Under the pieces are notes generated by a model, which made no database searches, was not told the origin of the DNA, and saw only the letters and a list, made by a program, of their open reading frames with translations. A stretch of 64,000 bases of DNA from Helianthus annuus (lineage: Eukaryota > Streptophyta > Magnoliopsida > Asterales > Asteraceae): NCBI RefSeq assembly GCF_002127325.2, contig NC_035449.2, positions 82,865,657-82,929,656 on the forward strand. Direction: 5' to 3'. Of this stretch, positions 8,756 through 20,499 are shown in pieces; position 1 is the first letter of the stretch; each line of letters opens with the position of its first letter. The position numbers were made by a program, and so were the translations under genes.

Positions 8756-11188
8756 ATGTGCTCCACCGATACTTTAATGGCGTTTCTGCTGTTCCTCTCT
8801 TTCTCTCTCATCATTTCTCTCTCATCTGGAGCTGGAGCTGACACAATCACCGCCAACCAATCTATATCTGGAGATCAAACAATCACATCCAAAGATGATC
8901 ATTTTACACTGGGATTCTTCAAAGCAGGTAACTCTTCAAACTATTACATAGGTATATGGTATACAAAAGTTTCCACCGTCCCTTCAACAGTTGCTTGGGT
9001 GGCAAATAGAGACACCCCAGTTCGTGATCGATTCAGTTCTGAGTTAAAAATCATTGATGGCAATTTGGTCTTGTTAAATGAATCAAAATCACAAATTTGG
9101 TCAACTAATTCTTCTAGCACAAATTCAGTTATTGCTGTTCTTCTTGATGATGGTAACTTAGTTTTGAGAAGTGGGATCAATTCTAGTGTAAACACTTGGC
9201 AAAGTTTTGATTTTCCTGCTCATACTTGGTTGCCTGGTGCTAGACTTGCTTATAATAATATTACTGAAACTAAAACGCTTCTAACTTCATGGAAAAGTAC
9301 CGATGATCCTGCCGAAGGGTTGTTTTCTTTAGAGCTTGATCCAATTGGGAAACAATATTTGATTAAATGGAATAGAACTACTCAATATTGGACTAGTGGT
9401 TCTTGGAATGAAAGAGATAAGCTTTTTACTTTGGTTCCAGAAATGAGGTTGAATTATATTTATAATTTTAGCTATGTTTCGAATGAAAACGAGAGTTATT
9501 TCACTTATTCGTTGTATAATCCTGCGATTATATCGAGATTTATAATGGATGTTTCTGGTCAAGTTAAGCAATTGTCATGGTTAGATGCTACATCACAGTG
9601 GAATTTGTTTTGGTCCCAACCTAGACAACAATGTGAGGTTTATGATTATTGTGGGGCTTTTGGTTCATGTAGAGAAAGTGGATTGCCTTTTTGCAATTGC
9701 TTAACTGGTTTCAGTCCTAGATCGCAAACCGATTGGGATGTGAATGATTTCTCTGGTGGGTGTGTGAGAAAAACTGAGTTGCAGTGTGGGAGAACTTCTG
9801 AAAGATACGGGTTTCTCCGGGTTACATCAGCCAAGAACAAGCCTCCGAATTCGACTTCTTTGGCTGTTGGGAGCTCTGCGGAATGTGAAAGTTCTTGTAT
9901 GAATAGTTGCACATGTAAAGCTTACTCTTATGGCAGTGATGGGTGTTCTATTTGGGATGTGGAACTCCAGAATCTTTCAGAGGATAATAGAAATGCGTTA
10001 ACAATTAATGTCAAAGTTGCTTCAAAAGATCTTCCAAGTAAAAAGAAGAACAACGGGGTTATTATTGGCGCGGTTGTTGGTTCAGTCATCGGTGTGGTCT
10101 TAATCGTGTGCTTGATATGGTTTCTGATACACCGAAATAGATCTATTGGAAAAACATCAGTAGAAGGCTCATTGGTGTCCTTTGTTTATAGAGATCTACA
10201 AGCCGCTACGAAGAATTTCTCTGAGAAGTTAGGTGGTGGTGGGTTCGGTTCTGTGTTCAAAGGTACTTTGCCTGATTCCAGTGTTGTAGCCGTTAAGAAA
10301 CTTGAAAGTGTTAGTCAAGGTGAGAAACAGTTTAGAACAGAAGTAAGCACAATTGGGACCATTCAGCATGTGAATCTTGTACGCCTTCGCGGATTCTGTT
10401 CAGATGGTAATAGCAAATTGTTAGTGTATGATTACATGCCAAATGGGTCACTAGATGCGCATCTTTTCAGCAGCAACAAGCTTCTAGATTGGAAAACGAG
10501 GTATCAGATCGCACTTGGAACTGCTCGGGGACTGGTTTATCTTCACGAGAAATGTCGCGATTGTATAATCCATTGCGATATAAAGCCAGAAAACGTTCTT
10601 TTGGATGCTGACTTGTGTCCAAAAGTTGCAGATTTTGGTCTCGCGAAGCTAGTTGGTCGCGACTTCAGCAGAGTTCTAACGACCATGAGGGGAACGAGAG
10701 GGTATCTAGCACCAGAATGGTTATCAGGAGTCGCCATCACAACTAAAGCCGATGTTTACAGCTATGGGATGATGATGTTTGAGTTCATAAGTGGTGCACG
10801 TAACTCAGAACATGGAGAAAACGGGAAAAAGAAATTCTTCCCCATGGAAGTCGCAAACGTGCTCATTGATGGTGGGGATATTCTTACCCTATTAGACCCT
10901 AGATTGGATGGAGAAGCAAGTGTAGAAGAACTCACAAAACTATCTAAAGTTGCGTGTTGGTGTATACAAGACGATGAGGAAAACCGGCCTTCGATGAGTC
11001 AAGTAGAACAAATTCTAGATGGCGTTTTAGATGTTAACATGCCTCCAAAGCCACGAGCACTCCAATTATTCGTTGAGAACAACGATGATGTTGTTTTCTT
11101 CACCGAGTCATCGACAAGCCAAAGTTCACAAGCTCATAGCAATCCTTCGAGCCACGTTTCACAGGCTAAGAGTGCTGCGTCCCTTTGA
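8756..11188 (+). CDS. G-type lectin S-receptor-like Ser/Thr protein kinase
   Basis: This single-exon gene of 810 codons encodes a plasma-membrane receptor kinase resembling Arabidopsis At2g19130. It has a signal peptide (about 1-28; Met8 at 8777 is an equally good start), a bulb-type mannose-lectin domain (about 29-150), an S-locus glycoprotein region (about 205-290), a cysteine-rich EGF-like stretch (about 293-344), a PAN-like domain (about 345-420) and one membrane span (about 434-458). The kinase follows (about 492-760): LGGGGFGSV loop, VAVK (K514), E529, HCD (D608), DFG (626-628) and APE (652-654). Cys replaces Arg before the catalytic Asp, so it is of the non-RD class common among immune receptors. 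All catalytic residues are present and no lesion is seen. The ligand is unknown; a defence or stress role is a family-based guess. Confidence 0.95.
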   Translation: MCSTDTLMAFLLFLSFSLIISLSSGAGADTITANQSISGDQTITSKDDHFTLGFFKAGNSSNYYIGIWYTKVSTVPSTVAWVANRDTPVRDRFSSELKIIDGNLVLLNESKSQIWSTNSSSTNSVIAVLLDDGNLVLRSGINSSVNTWQSFDFPAHTWLPGARLAYNNITETKTLLTSWKSTDDPAEGLFSLELDPIGKQYLIKWNRTTQYWTSGSWNERDKLFTLVPEMRLNYIYNFSYVSNENESYFTYSLYNPAIISRFIMDVSGQVKQLSWLDATSQWNLFWSQPRQQCEVYDYCGAFGSCRESGLPFCNCLTGFSPRSQTDWDVNDFSGGCVRKTELQCGRTSERYGFLRVTSAKNKPPNSTSLAVGSSAECESSCMNSCTCKAYSYGSDGCSIWDVELQNLSEDNRNALTINVKVASKDLPSKKKNNGVIIGAVVGSVIGVVLIVCLIWFLIHRNRSIGKTSVEGSLVSFVYRDLQAATKNFSEKLGGGGFGSVFKGTLPDSSVVAVKKLESVSQGEKQFRTEVSTIGTIQHVNLVRLRGFCSDGNSKLLVYDYMPNGSLDAHLFSSNKLLDWKTRYQIALGTARGLVYLHEKCRDCIIHCDIKPENVLLDADLCPKVADFGLAKLVGRDFSRVLTTMRGTRGYLAPEWLSGVAITTKADVYSYGMMMFEFISGARNSEHGENGKKKFFPMEVANVLIDGGDILTLLDPRLDGEASVEELTKLSKVACWCIQDDEENRPSMSQVEQILDGVLDVNMPPKPRALQLFVENNDDVVFFTESSTSQSSQAHSNPSSHVSQAKSAASL

Positions 11189-11230
11189 AGACAGTTATAT
11201 TTTAATGGCAATATACGGATATATATATAT

Positions 11231-11411
11231 GGGCAAAAGATCAAATACAAATAATCTTAACATACTAAACATCCAAATTGAAGGAAAACCCAAAAAGACA
11301 AGGTGGCATTTTTGTAATTACCACCAACTATCAAAGTTACAACCAAAAATACCTAAAAAAACACAAATTTTTTTTTTAACATTTTTTATTAAAAAATCGC
11401 TACATTTCGTT

Positions 11412-11448
<37 letters not shown>

Positions 11449-11781
11449 GGCTGCTACTAAAAGTAGCGATTTTTTAATAAAAAATGTTTAAAAAATAAAA
11501 TAAAATAATTTGTGTTTTTTTTTATTTTTTTAGGTTTTTTGGGGGGTTTAGTTTTTAGCATTTTAGCTTTGGGGGGGGGGGTAGGTTTTTTTTAGTTTTT
11601 TGGAGGGTGGGGGGTTTAGGTTTTTCTTGGGGGTGGGGGGAGTGGTTAGGTTTTTTTAGGTATATTTGTAGAGTAACTTTGATAGTTATTGATAATTACA
11701 AAAATGCCACCTTTTCTTTTTGAGTTTTCCTTCAATTTGTATGTTTAGTATGTTAAGATTATTTGTACAAGAACTTTACCC
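11231..11781. mobile_element. TA-flanked MITE just past the kinase stop (family D)
   Basis: Inverted ends of about 110 bp share AATAATCTTAACATACTAAAC and GGTGGCATTTTTGTAATTA, with short TATATA flanks on both sides. The core pairs AAAAAATCGCTAC with GTAGCGATTTTTT and then has TTTTAGCATTTTAGCTT plus G-runs, the same core as family A although the ends differ. It starts 43 bp after the kinase stop codon, so it probably lies within that gene's 3' untranslated region. Confidence 0.8.
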
Positions 11782-12469
11782 TATATATATGTTAAGAGAT
11801 TGCGATTATTATTGTATAATTATTATTCTCTCAATATAGTTGAACCTGGCTATAATTAGTTTGGTTGCTAGTCTTGATGTCGCATTGTTCTATAGATAAG
11901 AGTGACGAGTTTATTTTGTAAGTGTTGAAACTTATATATGGTTTCTCCTTTCTTTAACACTCCTTTCTTTAAACTTATATATGGTTTCTCTAGCTATTGT
12001 GGCAATTATCGGCTAGAGCAGTTATCAACATCATTCCTGCTTCATAAGATTCAATTTCTTAATTGATTCTACTGGTTCTGTCAAAAGATAGTTAGGAGTT
12101 TTACTATAACGGGTGGGTTTAAACCCACGCGTTGCGGCAGGTGATAATTCGGTAGGTAACGGTACATCCGCTATTGCAAAGAAAGAGAAACAAAAAAATA
12201 TAGTTGTGATACAAAGTATGGACACATTCGAATAGTTGGTTTGTTTGTTGAGTTAAAGTTGGATAATTAAACAAAAAAGAAGATTTTACAAATTATTGAA
12301 AAATATTAATTACGTAAAGTAATAAAGAAAATCCTAATTAGCAGAGAACATTCAATAGTAGATCATTAAATCACCAATAAAGTCAAGACTATTGAAAAAA
12401 ATAAAGATAAGAAAAGGTGGGATAACGAAATAGATGTGGGAGATATGTGTGATGCTCACAAAAATATGA
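11782..12469. other. Unassigned AT-rich DNA
   Basis: No convincing gene, RNA or repeat was seen. The first part may be the displaced 3' flank of the kinase gene. Confidence 0.4.
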
Positions 12470-12850
12470 GGGGCTATTTGGCAACGTCTAAATGGTTAAG
12501 TGCTGAACTAGTAAGAGGTCTGAATCATTAAGTGCTGACCAGTAAGAGGTCTGAACTATTAAGAGTCTGTATAATGCTTAACCGTTTAGATGCAAATGTC
12601 TGACCAATTCAGATTAGAGCTCTTAACCATTCAGACTCTTTATAAATCTTAAACATTCAGAGGCAAATGCCTAAACCATTCAGACATCTGCTCGTGAAAC
12701 ACACACTTTGAACCATTAAGTGCTGAACCAATAAGAGTTCTGAACCATTACGAGCCTCATTAAGAGGTAAACAAACAGCCCCATTAAGTGCTGAACCAAT
12801 AAGATGTATGAACCATTACGAGCCTCATTAAGAGGTAAACAAACAGCCCC
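12470..12850. mobile_element. hAT-like MITE
   Basis: The ends are inverted: GGGGCTATTTGG at the left and CAAACAGCCCC at the right. The flanks AAATATG and AAATATC give an imperfect target duplication, near the 8 bp usual for hAT elements. The interior repeats words such as AAGTGCTGAACC, AAGAGGTCTGAACCATTAAG and TTAGACATTTGC-like complements. The final 68 bp, including GAGCCTCATTAAGAGGTAAA, is duplicated in tandem (about 12716-12850). It is non-coding. Confidence 0.65.
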
Positions 12851-13109
12851 TAAATATCTATCTAAGCGTAATCTACAAGAAAAAAAGGCTTAAACCCAAA
12901 GAAATAGTAAATTGTAAGTATATAGCTATCTAGTTAATATTCTGATATATCAGTTTTTGGTCTCCTGTCGAGATATCAGTGCAAGATATCGGTGCCGATA
13001 ATATTAACAATTTTGATCAATATTGGACTGATATTTGACTGATATATCCCCGATTTTCCCGATATCAATATCTTTTTTCTTAGTTCCACCATCCGTGTTT
13101 CTTCTTATT

Positions 13110-13194
13110 ATTGTTATTAGTGTTTTAAGTCTTAATTGTTGATTGTTAGTGTTTTAAGTCTTAATTGTTAATTGTTAGTGTTTTAAGTCTTAAT
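13110..13194. repeat. 28-bp tandem repeat, three copies
   Basis: Three units of TTAGTGTTTTAAGTCTTAAT joined by TGTTGATTG or TGTTAATTG lie inside the GATATC-rich repeat. Copy 1 of that repeat lacks them, so they arose or were added after the two copies separated. Confidence 0.7.
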
Positions 13195-13339
13195 CAGTTC
13201 CTACTTACTACAATTGTTAGTGTTTTGGAAGTTGCAAAAAGTTCATTTGTTAATGGAAGGAAAATATACTGAATTGTTAGTGTTAAATTGTTATATATAA
13301 AAATCTAGCATGATATTAAAGTTGCGGATATCCCACCGC

Positions 13340-13663
13340 CAATGGCGGACTCAGGATTTTTTTTCCAATGGGGTCCATTTTTTTCGGTTTACAAAATTTT
13401 CATAACAAAACGTTAAAAATTTTGGGTCGATCCTCGTTCGGGTCGGGTCAGAGCGAAGTTTGAATTAGATTTAAAAAAAAAAAAACATGCTATACAAGGA
13501 TTGAACTCATGCTCTTTTGTTGGTAAAGAGAGGGGTCTCCACCTAATTGTATTTATGGGGTCCTGGGTCCTTATAAAATTTAATATACCGGATCTGCTAT
13601 TTTTTTTTTTAAAAAACACTGGGGTCTGGAGACCCCGACCCGCTCTATGTGAATCCACTCCTG
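13340..13663. mobile_element. Small hAT-like insertion with 8-bp duplication
   Basis: Comparison with copy 1 shows that 324 bp interrupts GATATCCCACCGCGATAAC. The flanks CCCACCGC (13332-13339) and CCCACCAC (13664-13671) are an 8-bp target duplication with one change. The ends CAATGGCGGACTCAGG and, inverted, CAGGAGTGGATTCA are short imperfect inverted repeats of hAT style. A stretch reading GAGTTCAATCC on the minus strand resembles a Pol III B box, but no clear A box was found. Confidence 0.6.
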
Positions 13664-13722
13664 CCCACCACGATAATCGATATCTCAAATATCGACCGAT
13701 ATATGATATTTTACCACGATAA

Positions 13723-14639
13723 CTGCTTTGGTATATAACAGATTGACAATTAATACTTTCTAAATGCTTGTTAAGTTATGTATGTGATTTTATGGATTAT
13801 TTAGAACGCCTCTTGACCCATGGTTGATCCATGGGACCATGACCCACGACCCACGTGCCTCTATTGAGGCAACACTTCATGCCCCAGCTAGCTCTCTTCA
13901 CAAGCCCAATAGTCATTTTAGTGACGACTTTTTGGGCTGGATGCTATACATGCTCATCAGACCGATTTTTAGTTAAATACAATCCATTTATGGGCCTTCT
14001 CAACAGCCAAATTCAGGTCACTTTGGGCTTGTAGTAGTTTTTATGATACAATGACCGGATGACCAGCACATGGATCTCCAACTCCAGAACAACAGCCCAT
14101 TCTATCACTTTGGCTTGATACAATATATTCAGGGGTTATTTTTCACCTCACTCAGTAGTGACCGAACCAGAACATATTTTATGAGGGGTCCAGACTAAAT
14201 TTAATTCTCGGATAATTTTTTAACAACACATGCACAACAAATACAAAGAAGATTGTCAAATTCTTTTAAAGTTAATTTAGTTGGTATTTAGTGGATTATT
14301 CTTTAACAATACAGGTACTATTAAATAATATTTTTATAAATTATGCTTATCTATTATGCTGCATACTTCTCTCTTATATTTTTGTTTATCTTACTTTGTG
14401 AGCTTTTTATTTAACCTTTCTGTAAATTGTGGGCCTTAGTTGAGTTTTAAAGAAGGCCCAATACAACATAAAGTAATATAGTGTATTTAGGTGATCTTTA
14501 TTATAACAGTATTTTAACACTATAGCTGTTCGCCGCATCTGAATTCCGATTTAGTTTCACTCGTTTTTCATCTCAAATAATTTGTTCTCGCCGATGTATA
14601 ATATGAGAGGGTCATACTAAAAGGATGGCCACAAAGTTA
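13723..14639. other. Unassigned AT-rich DNA
   Basis: No coding or repeat family was recognised. A local palindromic cluster, CATGGTTGATCCATGGGACCATG with related CCACGACCCACGTG words, lies at about 13818-13858. Confidence 0.35.
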
Positions 14640-14857
14640 TATATCCATATAAGAAGAAGGTTGACTCGCCACATGACGTGCCAACGCCCGAGTCGTCGAA
14701 CCAAACCTACATGCACGGATTAAGCTCTCCGTCCGGTCAAGCCTCTCCCAACTATGACCTCCGAACTACATGAGGACGTAAGGTCCAACTAGGCCCAGTC
14801 AAACAACTTAGGGCCCAACACATACGGCCCAACAATGGTTTTGGCCCTTGTTTATCT

Positions 14858-14904
<47 letters not shown>

Positions 14905-15120
14905 CACATCCCCATTTACAAAGGATCTTCTCTTCTCCAAGAATATACACATTTAATCCCATCTTCTCTCTCACTTTACATATGTGCTCTGATTATTGAT
15001 TATCGTGAATACTCGACCGACTTGAGCGTCGGAGGGTGGTCCAGAGACCAGGGTCTCTGGTCCCCTTCTAACAATTTTCGGCTAAGATGTGCAGGTCTGC
15101 AACATATCGAAGAAGGTGAT
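14640..15120 (+). mobile_element. Probable LTR remnant
   Basis: The segment has the look of a plant Ty3/Gypsy LTR: a (TA)n at 14862-14901 near a likely start site, a pyrimidine-rich leader, and the phrase CGACTTGAGCGTCGGAGGGT (15016-15035), common near the R-U5 of some Gypsy LTRs. No second LTR, primer site or target duplication was found, so the boundaries are approximate. Confidence 0.35.
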
Positions 15121-15812
15121 GTAAGCTCAGTCTCTCTTAAAGTTGTTGTGTCGATCTAAATGCCCCTCATGGCGGAATTTTGCATCTTCAACTGTATCAA
15201 CATGAGTTGCCGAATACGGTGGTTTAGCTCATGTAGGAAATAATATTTAACCCTTCGGTAATGACTTTTGTCAACTCATATTATGCCATTGAAAATAAGG
15301 GCTTCAGTATGGAATAAGTCTATATGCGCTGATTTCACCTTTGGCAGTAGATCTATGTAGCTTCGGCCCGGTCGCGGTAAGGAATACAAGGCAGGATGGT
15401 AAAAAAAATACTACTACTACACATTGATCTCCCGCTGTTACCAAAGCTTCAAGCTATTTAAAGAAAATGGTACGACACGAGTACACGACCCAATTTACAA
15501 TGGGGGTAAAAAGACCAGGTTCCAAAATGGAAGTTCAGCATTCAACAAAAAGTGCCAAAGAATAGAGAGAATGGAGCAATGAATCCCTTCATCGTGCACC
15601 GACTTCACCTATACACGACCCAATATCATCGGGTATCGGGTATACCCATCCCAAATGCTTCGAGTTTCAGGTATACCCGCAGGCTCGGGTATTTTTGCAA
15701 TCCCTACACCGTACCCACCCAACGATGTAACCGAACATAGATACAATTGCACTTTTTTGTCTTTATCGGGTTGGAGCGACCAACCAAGGGCGGGGGGGGG
15801 GGGTGTTAATCC
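15121..15812. other. Unassigned DNA with a G-run
   Basis: No gene was recognised. The stretch has inverted GGGTATACCC-like words (15625-15695) and a run of 13 G (15791-15803), just before the solo LTR begins at 15818. Confidence 0.35.
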
Positions 15813-16529
15813 AAATATGAAACACCCTAGCACTCAATTTCTTAAAAACGGCGCAGCGGAGAAACGAGTTTTAAAATTTCTTTATAATTAAAACACAATA
15901 CTTACATGAAGACCAGTATTTCAAATTTTGAAACATTTGCTAAAAGGAAATGTTTACATTTACTTACATTATAAAACATTACATAATTAAAACCACGTGA
16001 CTGTTCTTCCGTACAATCATTGCTCTTGACTCGATCTTCAATCTTTCTATCCTTCATAATGATGCTAAGTCCATGCAACCTGCATTCACCACATACATGT
16101 GCATCGGTTAGATTTAATGACATCATTCCTAAACTAAACACACATGATCAATAACCAGTCCGCGTTCCTTCTTCCCATACTGATCCTTACGAATATGCTT
16201 TCCATGTACATTCGTGCACTTCAATTCCTTAACCTTGGTAAAGACATTAATAGAGTTCCTGCAATCACATTTCATACTCAAGACAACGGTTTAGTAACTT
16301 AACGCTTCAATTTATTTAAGTTGTACAAACACATACCCAAGTTCCATTCGCTCATAAGCAATGAATCCTACTTCAAACACAGGCACAAACACACATGTAT
16401 TCATAGACGTGAACTTCCACACGTGATTACGTACAAACGTACAACCCTTATAAATCACTTAAATCATCCCAAGGTTTACTAAGGTATGCTGATTACAAGC
16501 TTCCATACAAATAGACCACGTACATACAT

Positions 16530-17085
16530 TATAAACTGCACAATTCTACACTATTTTAACAGCTCGATATGCATAAAAACTGCACTATTTAACAGCAATA
16601 AACAGCACAATTCTGCACTAGTTTGACAGCTCAATATGCATAAAAACTGCACTATTTTAACGACATTAAACAACACAATTCTGCACTAGTTTGGCAGTTC
16701 AAAATGCATAAAAACTGCACTATTTTAACAACAATAAACAGCACAATTTTGCATTATTTTGGCAGCTCAAAATGCATAAAAACTGCACTATTTTAACAAC
16801 ATTAAACAGCACAATTCTGCACTAGTTTGGCAGCTCAAAATGCATAAAAACTGCACTATTTTAACAACAATAAACAGCACAATTCTGCACTATTTTGGCA
16901 AATCAATCTGCATAAAACTTCACTATCTTAACAGCAATAAAGCGCACAATTCTGCGCTATTTTGACAGCTCGATCTGCATACAAACTGCACCAATATTCT
17001 AGCAAATTACTACACAATTCTGCATTGTTTTCACATCTTTATATGCATAAAAACTACACTAATATAACAAGAATAAACAAGACAA
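16530..17085. repeat. 68-bp tandem repeat, about eight copies
   Basis: The word GCATAAAAACTGCAC recurs with its C at 16572, 16639, 16707, 16775, 16843, 16911, 16978 and 17046, spacings of 67-68 bp. Between the words lies AACAGCACAATTCTGCACTA-like sequence. The outer copies are the most diverged. It sits inside the solo LTR. Confidence 0.9.
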
Positions 17086-18727
17086 ATATATATATTGTTT
17101 TGAGAGAAATAAACTACATAAAATTGTAGTGTTTTTACCACTTCTCTTCTCAACACAAGATAAAGTCTCACACGTTTATTCATTCTTAACTCATTTGACA
17201 CGTACCAACTATTTGATGTCAAGTTTCCAACTTTTACTCGCTTAATGTTAATACTATGACACTTCTACATTAACCGGATATATATATTACCATCATCATT
17301 ACGTGTACTAACGTTACGTAATAAAACATACTCTTATTTTAACCCGTTCGGTCTTCTTAGCGAACACCATCACCTCCAATAACCGAATTCTAAATAAACT
17401 TAGATTACCATACTTAAGTGACTCGCATATAGCCTTCCTAAAATGGTGTAGGAAGTGATTCAGAAATCACTTACTTAGTGCTCCTTACTTGTTACCAATG
17501 TCAATAAAGCATCTTGCATAATTGCTAACATTTATCATACAAATAACCTCTTTTACTACTAAGGAGGGAGTCGGGGAGTTTACTTACCTCGTGCGTCCGA
17601 ATTTACACATAGCTTCCGTGTTTACCTTCGACCCGTGGCGCTTCCATATTTGCGCCACTATTGACATGACTCCTATCCATACATGTCATCATAATTGTAA
17701 CACGGTTAGCTTACAAACATTCGTTCATTCGGCTTTCAAGTCATGCAATATTTGACTTTCGTTAGCTTATTAACGCATATAAGGGATATGTATCATCATA
17801 CTTTTTTACTACCGAACATAACACATCAACTAGCAAGTTCATAACGCAATAGTTTCTCGCATACAACTTTTACCCTTTTTAACTTCAATCCTATACATAA
17901 TCCACTCTCATTTAAACTATGCCATTCACTTACATAACTATTGCATTCACATATAGTTTGCATTCCATAACACTTTTCACAAAAGATCAATTCCATAATT
18001 TCCACATACAACACAAGACTTCCTAATTCATTCAAAATTTATAAAATTAACCATTCAAGCGTTTAATCGAACACTTGGTGTGCATATTACATTGTAGGCA
18101 CTATGTACAAGTATCCAATGCACAATTTCACTAGTAATCTTCATAACTCAATTAATCAACTAAATTCTCATCACTTATTCATTCTACGACATAAAAATTC
18201 ATCAATTATCCTAGCGCTCATACCTTCATCCATCACAATTACTCAATTTATGGAACTACAAGATCACCATACTACTAGATTAAGTGGGTTTTACTTCAAA
18301 CCTTCAATACAAACGAATTCAAGCATAAAACAACTTCTAATAATGATTCTAATTCATACACAAGTTCAATTTCTTCAATTTCACGAATTTGATTAAACCC
18401 TAGTTCATGAAAATGCACCAAAATACAACATTCAACTTACCTTATGTTCAATATGCTTAGATTAGCGAAGAATTAGCCTCATGCATTCGATTTTTGGATC
18501 AACAACACCTTTAATTTCTGAATTTCTTGAGGTATTATGAAGGAGAAGGGTTTCCTCTCCTTCCTGCTTCTTGTTCGCGACCCACACACACCCACTATAC
18601 TGGGTTTTTATTTTTTTAATAAGTTATTAACATAAATACAAGTTTAACCCCTCAAGGTTGTTTAAGTTATCATTCTTGTATTTTTTTCTAACTTTTAAAC
18701 TTTCATTATTCATTTATAACTAACTAA

Positions 18728-19242
18728 TGTTGGTCCCTCGGATAGGATCTACTTCTTCGGAAACTTAGTTGAATCGGATATGATTAATGCGCGGAATTCA
18801 TTGAATCACACAACAGATATACGAGAACAAATTCAACTCTGAATTACTATCTGATCTTCTATTGATTGAATATGAAAATGTACAAGCTCCTTAGAGAGTT
18901 CAGACGGACATGAGTTTGCCAGAGAGTGAAAGTGTCAAAAGTTACAAATGAGCTGATCGAACAACTATTTATAGGCACAGTCAAGATAAAGTGAGTGCTG
19001 GCCGATCGCTGGGCTAGCCGAACGGCTGACATTGCTGACCGATCGAACAGCCTGTTCGATCGGTTGGGCTGTCCGATCGGCTGGGCTAGCCGATCGGCTG
19101 GCATAGTCAACGAAAGTCGGCACTTAACAAAATGACGCGCCATATCCTGAGTTGCTTTACAAACATACATACAAACATAATCTACAACTATACAAAACAT
19201 GACTACATGCTGACGGAAGCTACAGAGGTTATTGTACTAACA
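18728..19242 (-). repeat. Copia 3' LTR
   Basis: It differs from the other LTR at about 14 positions by eye (about 97% identity). A minus-strand TATAAATA box lies at 18966-18973. It contains several CCGATCGRMCAGC-like words (18998-19100). Confidence 0.9.
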
Positions 19243-19256
19243 GACTCCCCCTCGGA
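19243..19256 (-). promoter_or_regulatory. Polypurine tract of the Copia element
   Basis: On the minus strand the bases next to the 3' LTR read TCCGAGGGGGAGTC, the usual purine-rich primer for plus-strand DNA synthesis. Confidence 0.8.
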
Positions 19257-19285
19257 TGTAGCTGTAGTTCCTTCCAGCATAGTCT

Positions 19286-20499
19286 TCAGTTCTTCCTGTT
19301 TCTCCTTCTCTCTTTGGCCTTTTGCCTCCTCTTTTCTTCTCTTTCTTCTAACATCTTTCGTCTCTTGTTTCTACCTTCAGTCATCCACCATTTTCTGTAC
19401 TCTGGGTCACCATCACGCTTTCGATCCCATTTTGGAATTTTGTTTTCTTCAGATTCAATTGGCGTCTGGTCTGTTGGTGGCACATACCCCATTCTTCGTC
19501 TACCCAACTCAGCAGCTCTCTTTGCTATCTCTTTAGATCTTTGACTGCGTTTGTATCTCTTCAAGAACTCATCAATCTCTATGTTTCTCCATTTGCTCTT
19601 CCAATATCTACCAGAATTGATGTCTTGAGCGAAGCAAACATCCACAATTGATTGATATTGCATTGCTTGAGCTTTGTCTCTCTTCTCATAATCGATCTTG
19701 TTAAGAAATAAGCAATCAATGTCTTTCTTCGAGTAATTAACAAGCCACATTAGATCCAATATACTGATTCTTCGGGATTTTCCGGTGGTCTTGTCATAAA
19801 GAGAGATAACTGCCTCAGCCGTTGATTCATTATAAACCATCCTTGAAATAAATCATGAAAATCTTGCTCGATGGCTCTAAGAGGCATGTTCTTCAGACAC
19901 TTGGGCCGCTTTACATCCAGAGTTATATCTTTCTCACCATCTTCCAAAATTCTGACAATCTGCTTTGGATACTGTGGCTTCCAATCAGGATAACCATTCT
20001 TTGCTTGCAGTTTGATGTAGTTCCACAGATCTTGATCATGTTGACGTACTTCAGGACCATAGTAGAACTGTTTGATGTTTTTTGTCTTTACCAATTCATC
20101 CACATCCCACCACGGTAGAGAAGCAATATCAGATAAGAACTCGAAGTATTGAACTCCTTCTTCTCTCCTGATGGCATACACTTTCAGATCTTCTAGGTAT
20201 CCCCAAGATAGAATATCTCCCCATGATAGATTTTTGCTGTGAGTGAAGTAGTGAAGGGCTCTGAGAGTCTTTCTTTCTTTAGGCATGTTCTTGAACCATT
20301 TCTTTCTTTCTTCTGCAAGAATCTCTCTCGGAACAGTTTCAGGAACACCTTCAGTGGAGATCTTTTCAACAATCTTTCTCTTAATCTCGTCTTCATTTTT
20401 GTCTTTGAACATTTTAGCAAATGAAGGAAATGTCTCATCAATCCCAGCATAATGAAAAATCAATTTCATCTTCAGATGAATCTGAAGCGTCTTCAACAA
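19286..20499 (-). pseudogene. C-terminal part of the Copia 3' extra (env-like) ORF
   Basis: Two overlapping frames (19750-20499 and 19286-19840) cover one protein region broken by a frameshift. The first has a phrase KNLSWGDILSWGYLEDLKVYAIRREEG-like globular region, with tryptophans and mixed charge; the second ends in a highly basic Arg/Lys tail (KRRQKAKERRRNRKN). No transmembrane segment or signal peptide is visible, so the name env-like reflects only its place after pol. The function is unknown. Confidence 0.55.

Larger units (their letters stand above)
12930..13722. mobile_element. GATATCGG-rich dispersed repeat (copy 2, interrupted)
   Basis: The ends match copy 1 at 4485-4750, including GATATCCCACCGC and the GATATTTTACC terminus. 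The copy is longer because of a tandem 28-bp repeat and a hAT-like insertion at 13340-13663. Confidence 0.6.

Noticed and set aside
8584..8841. Separate 85-codon gene upstream of the kinase
   Set aside because: It overlaps the kinase start in another frame, has no recognisable domain and lies in the likely 5' leader. At most it is an upstream ORF.
11031..11477. 148-codon frame at the end of the kinase
   Set aside because: It runs out of frame through the kinase end into the A-run of a MITE and ends in poly-Lys.
13480..13520. SINE with Pol III promoter
   Set aside because: Only a B-box-like GAGTTCAATCC is present on the minus strand; no good A box or poly-A end was found, and the 8-bp duplication with short inverted ends fits a hAT element better.
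16530..17085. CRISPR-like array
   Set aside because: The repeats are contiguous 68-bp tandem units without unique spacers, in plant LTR DNA.
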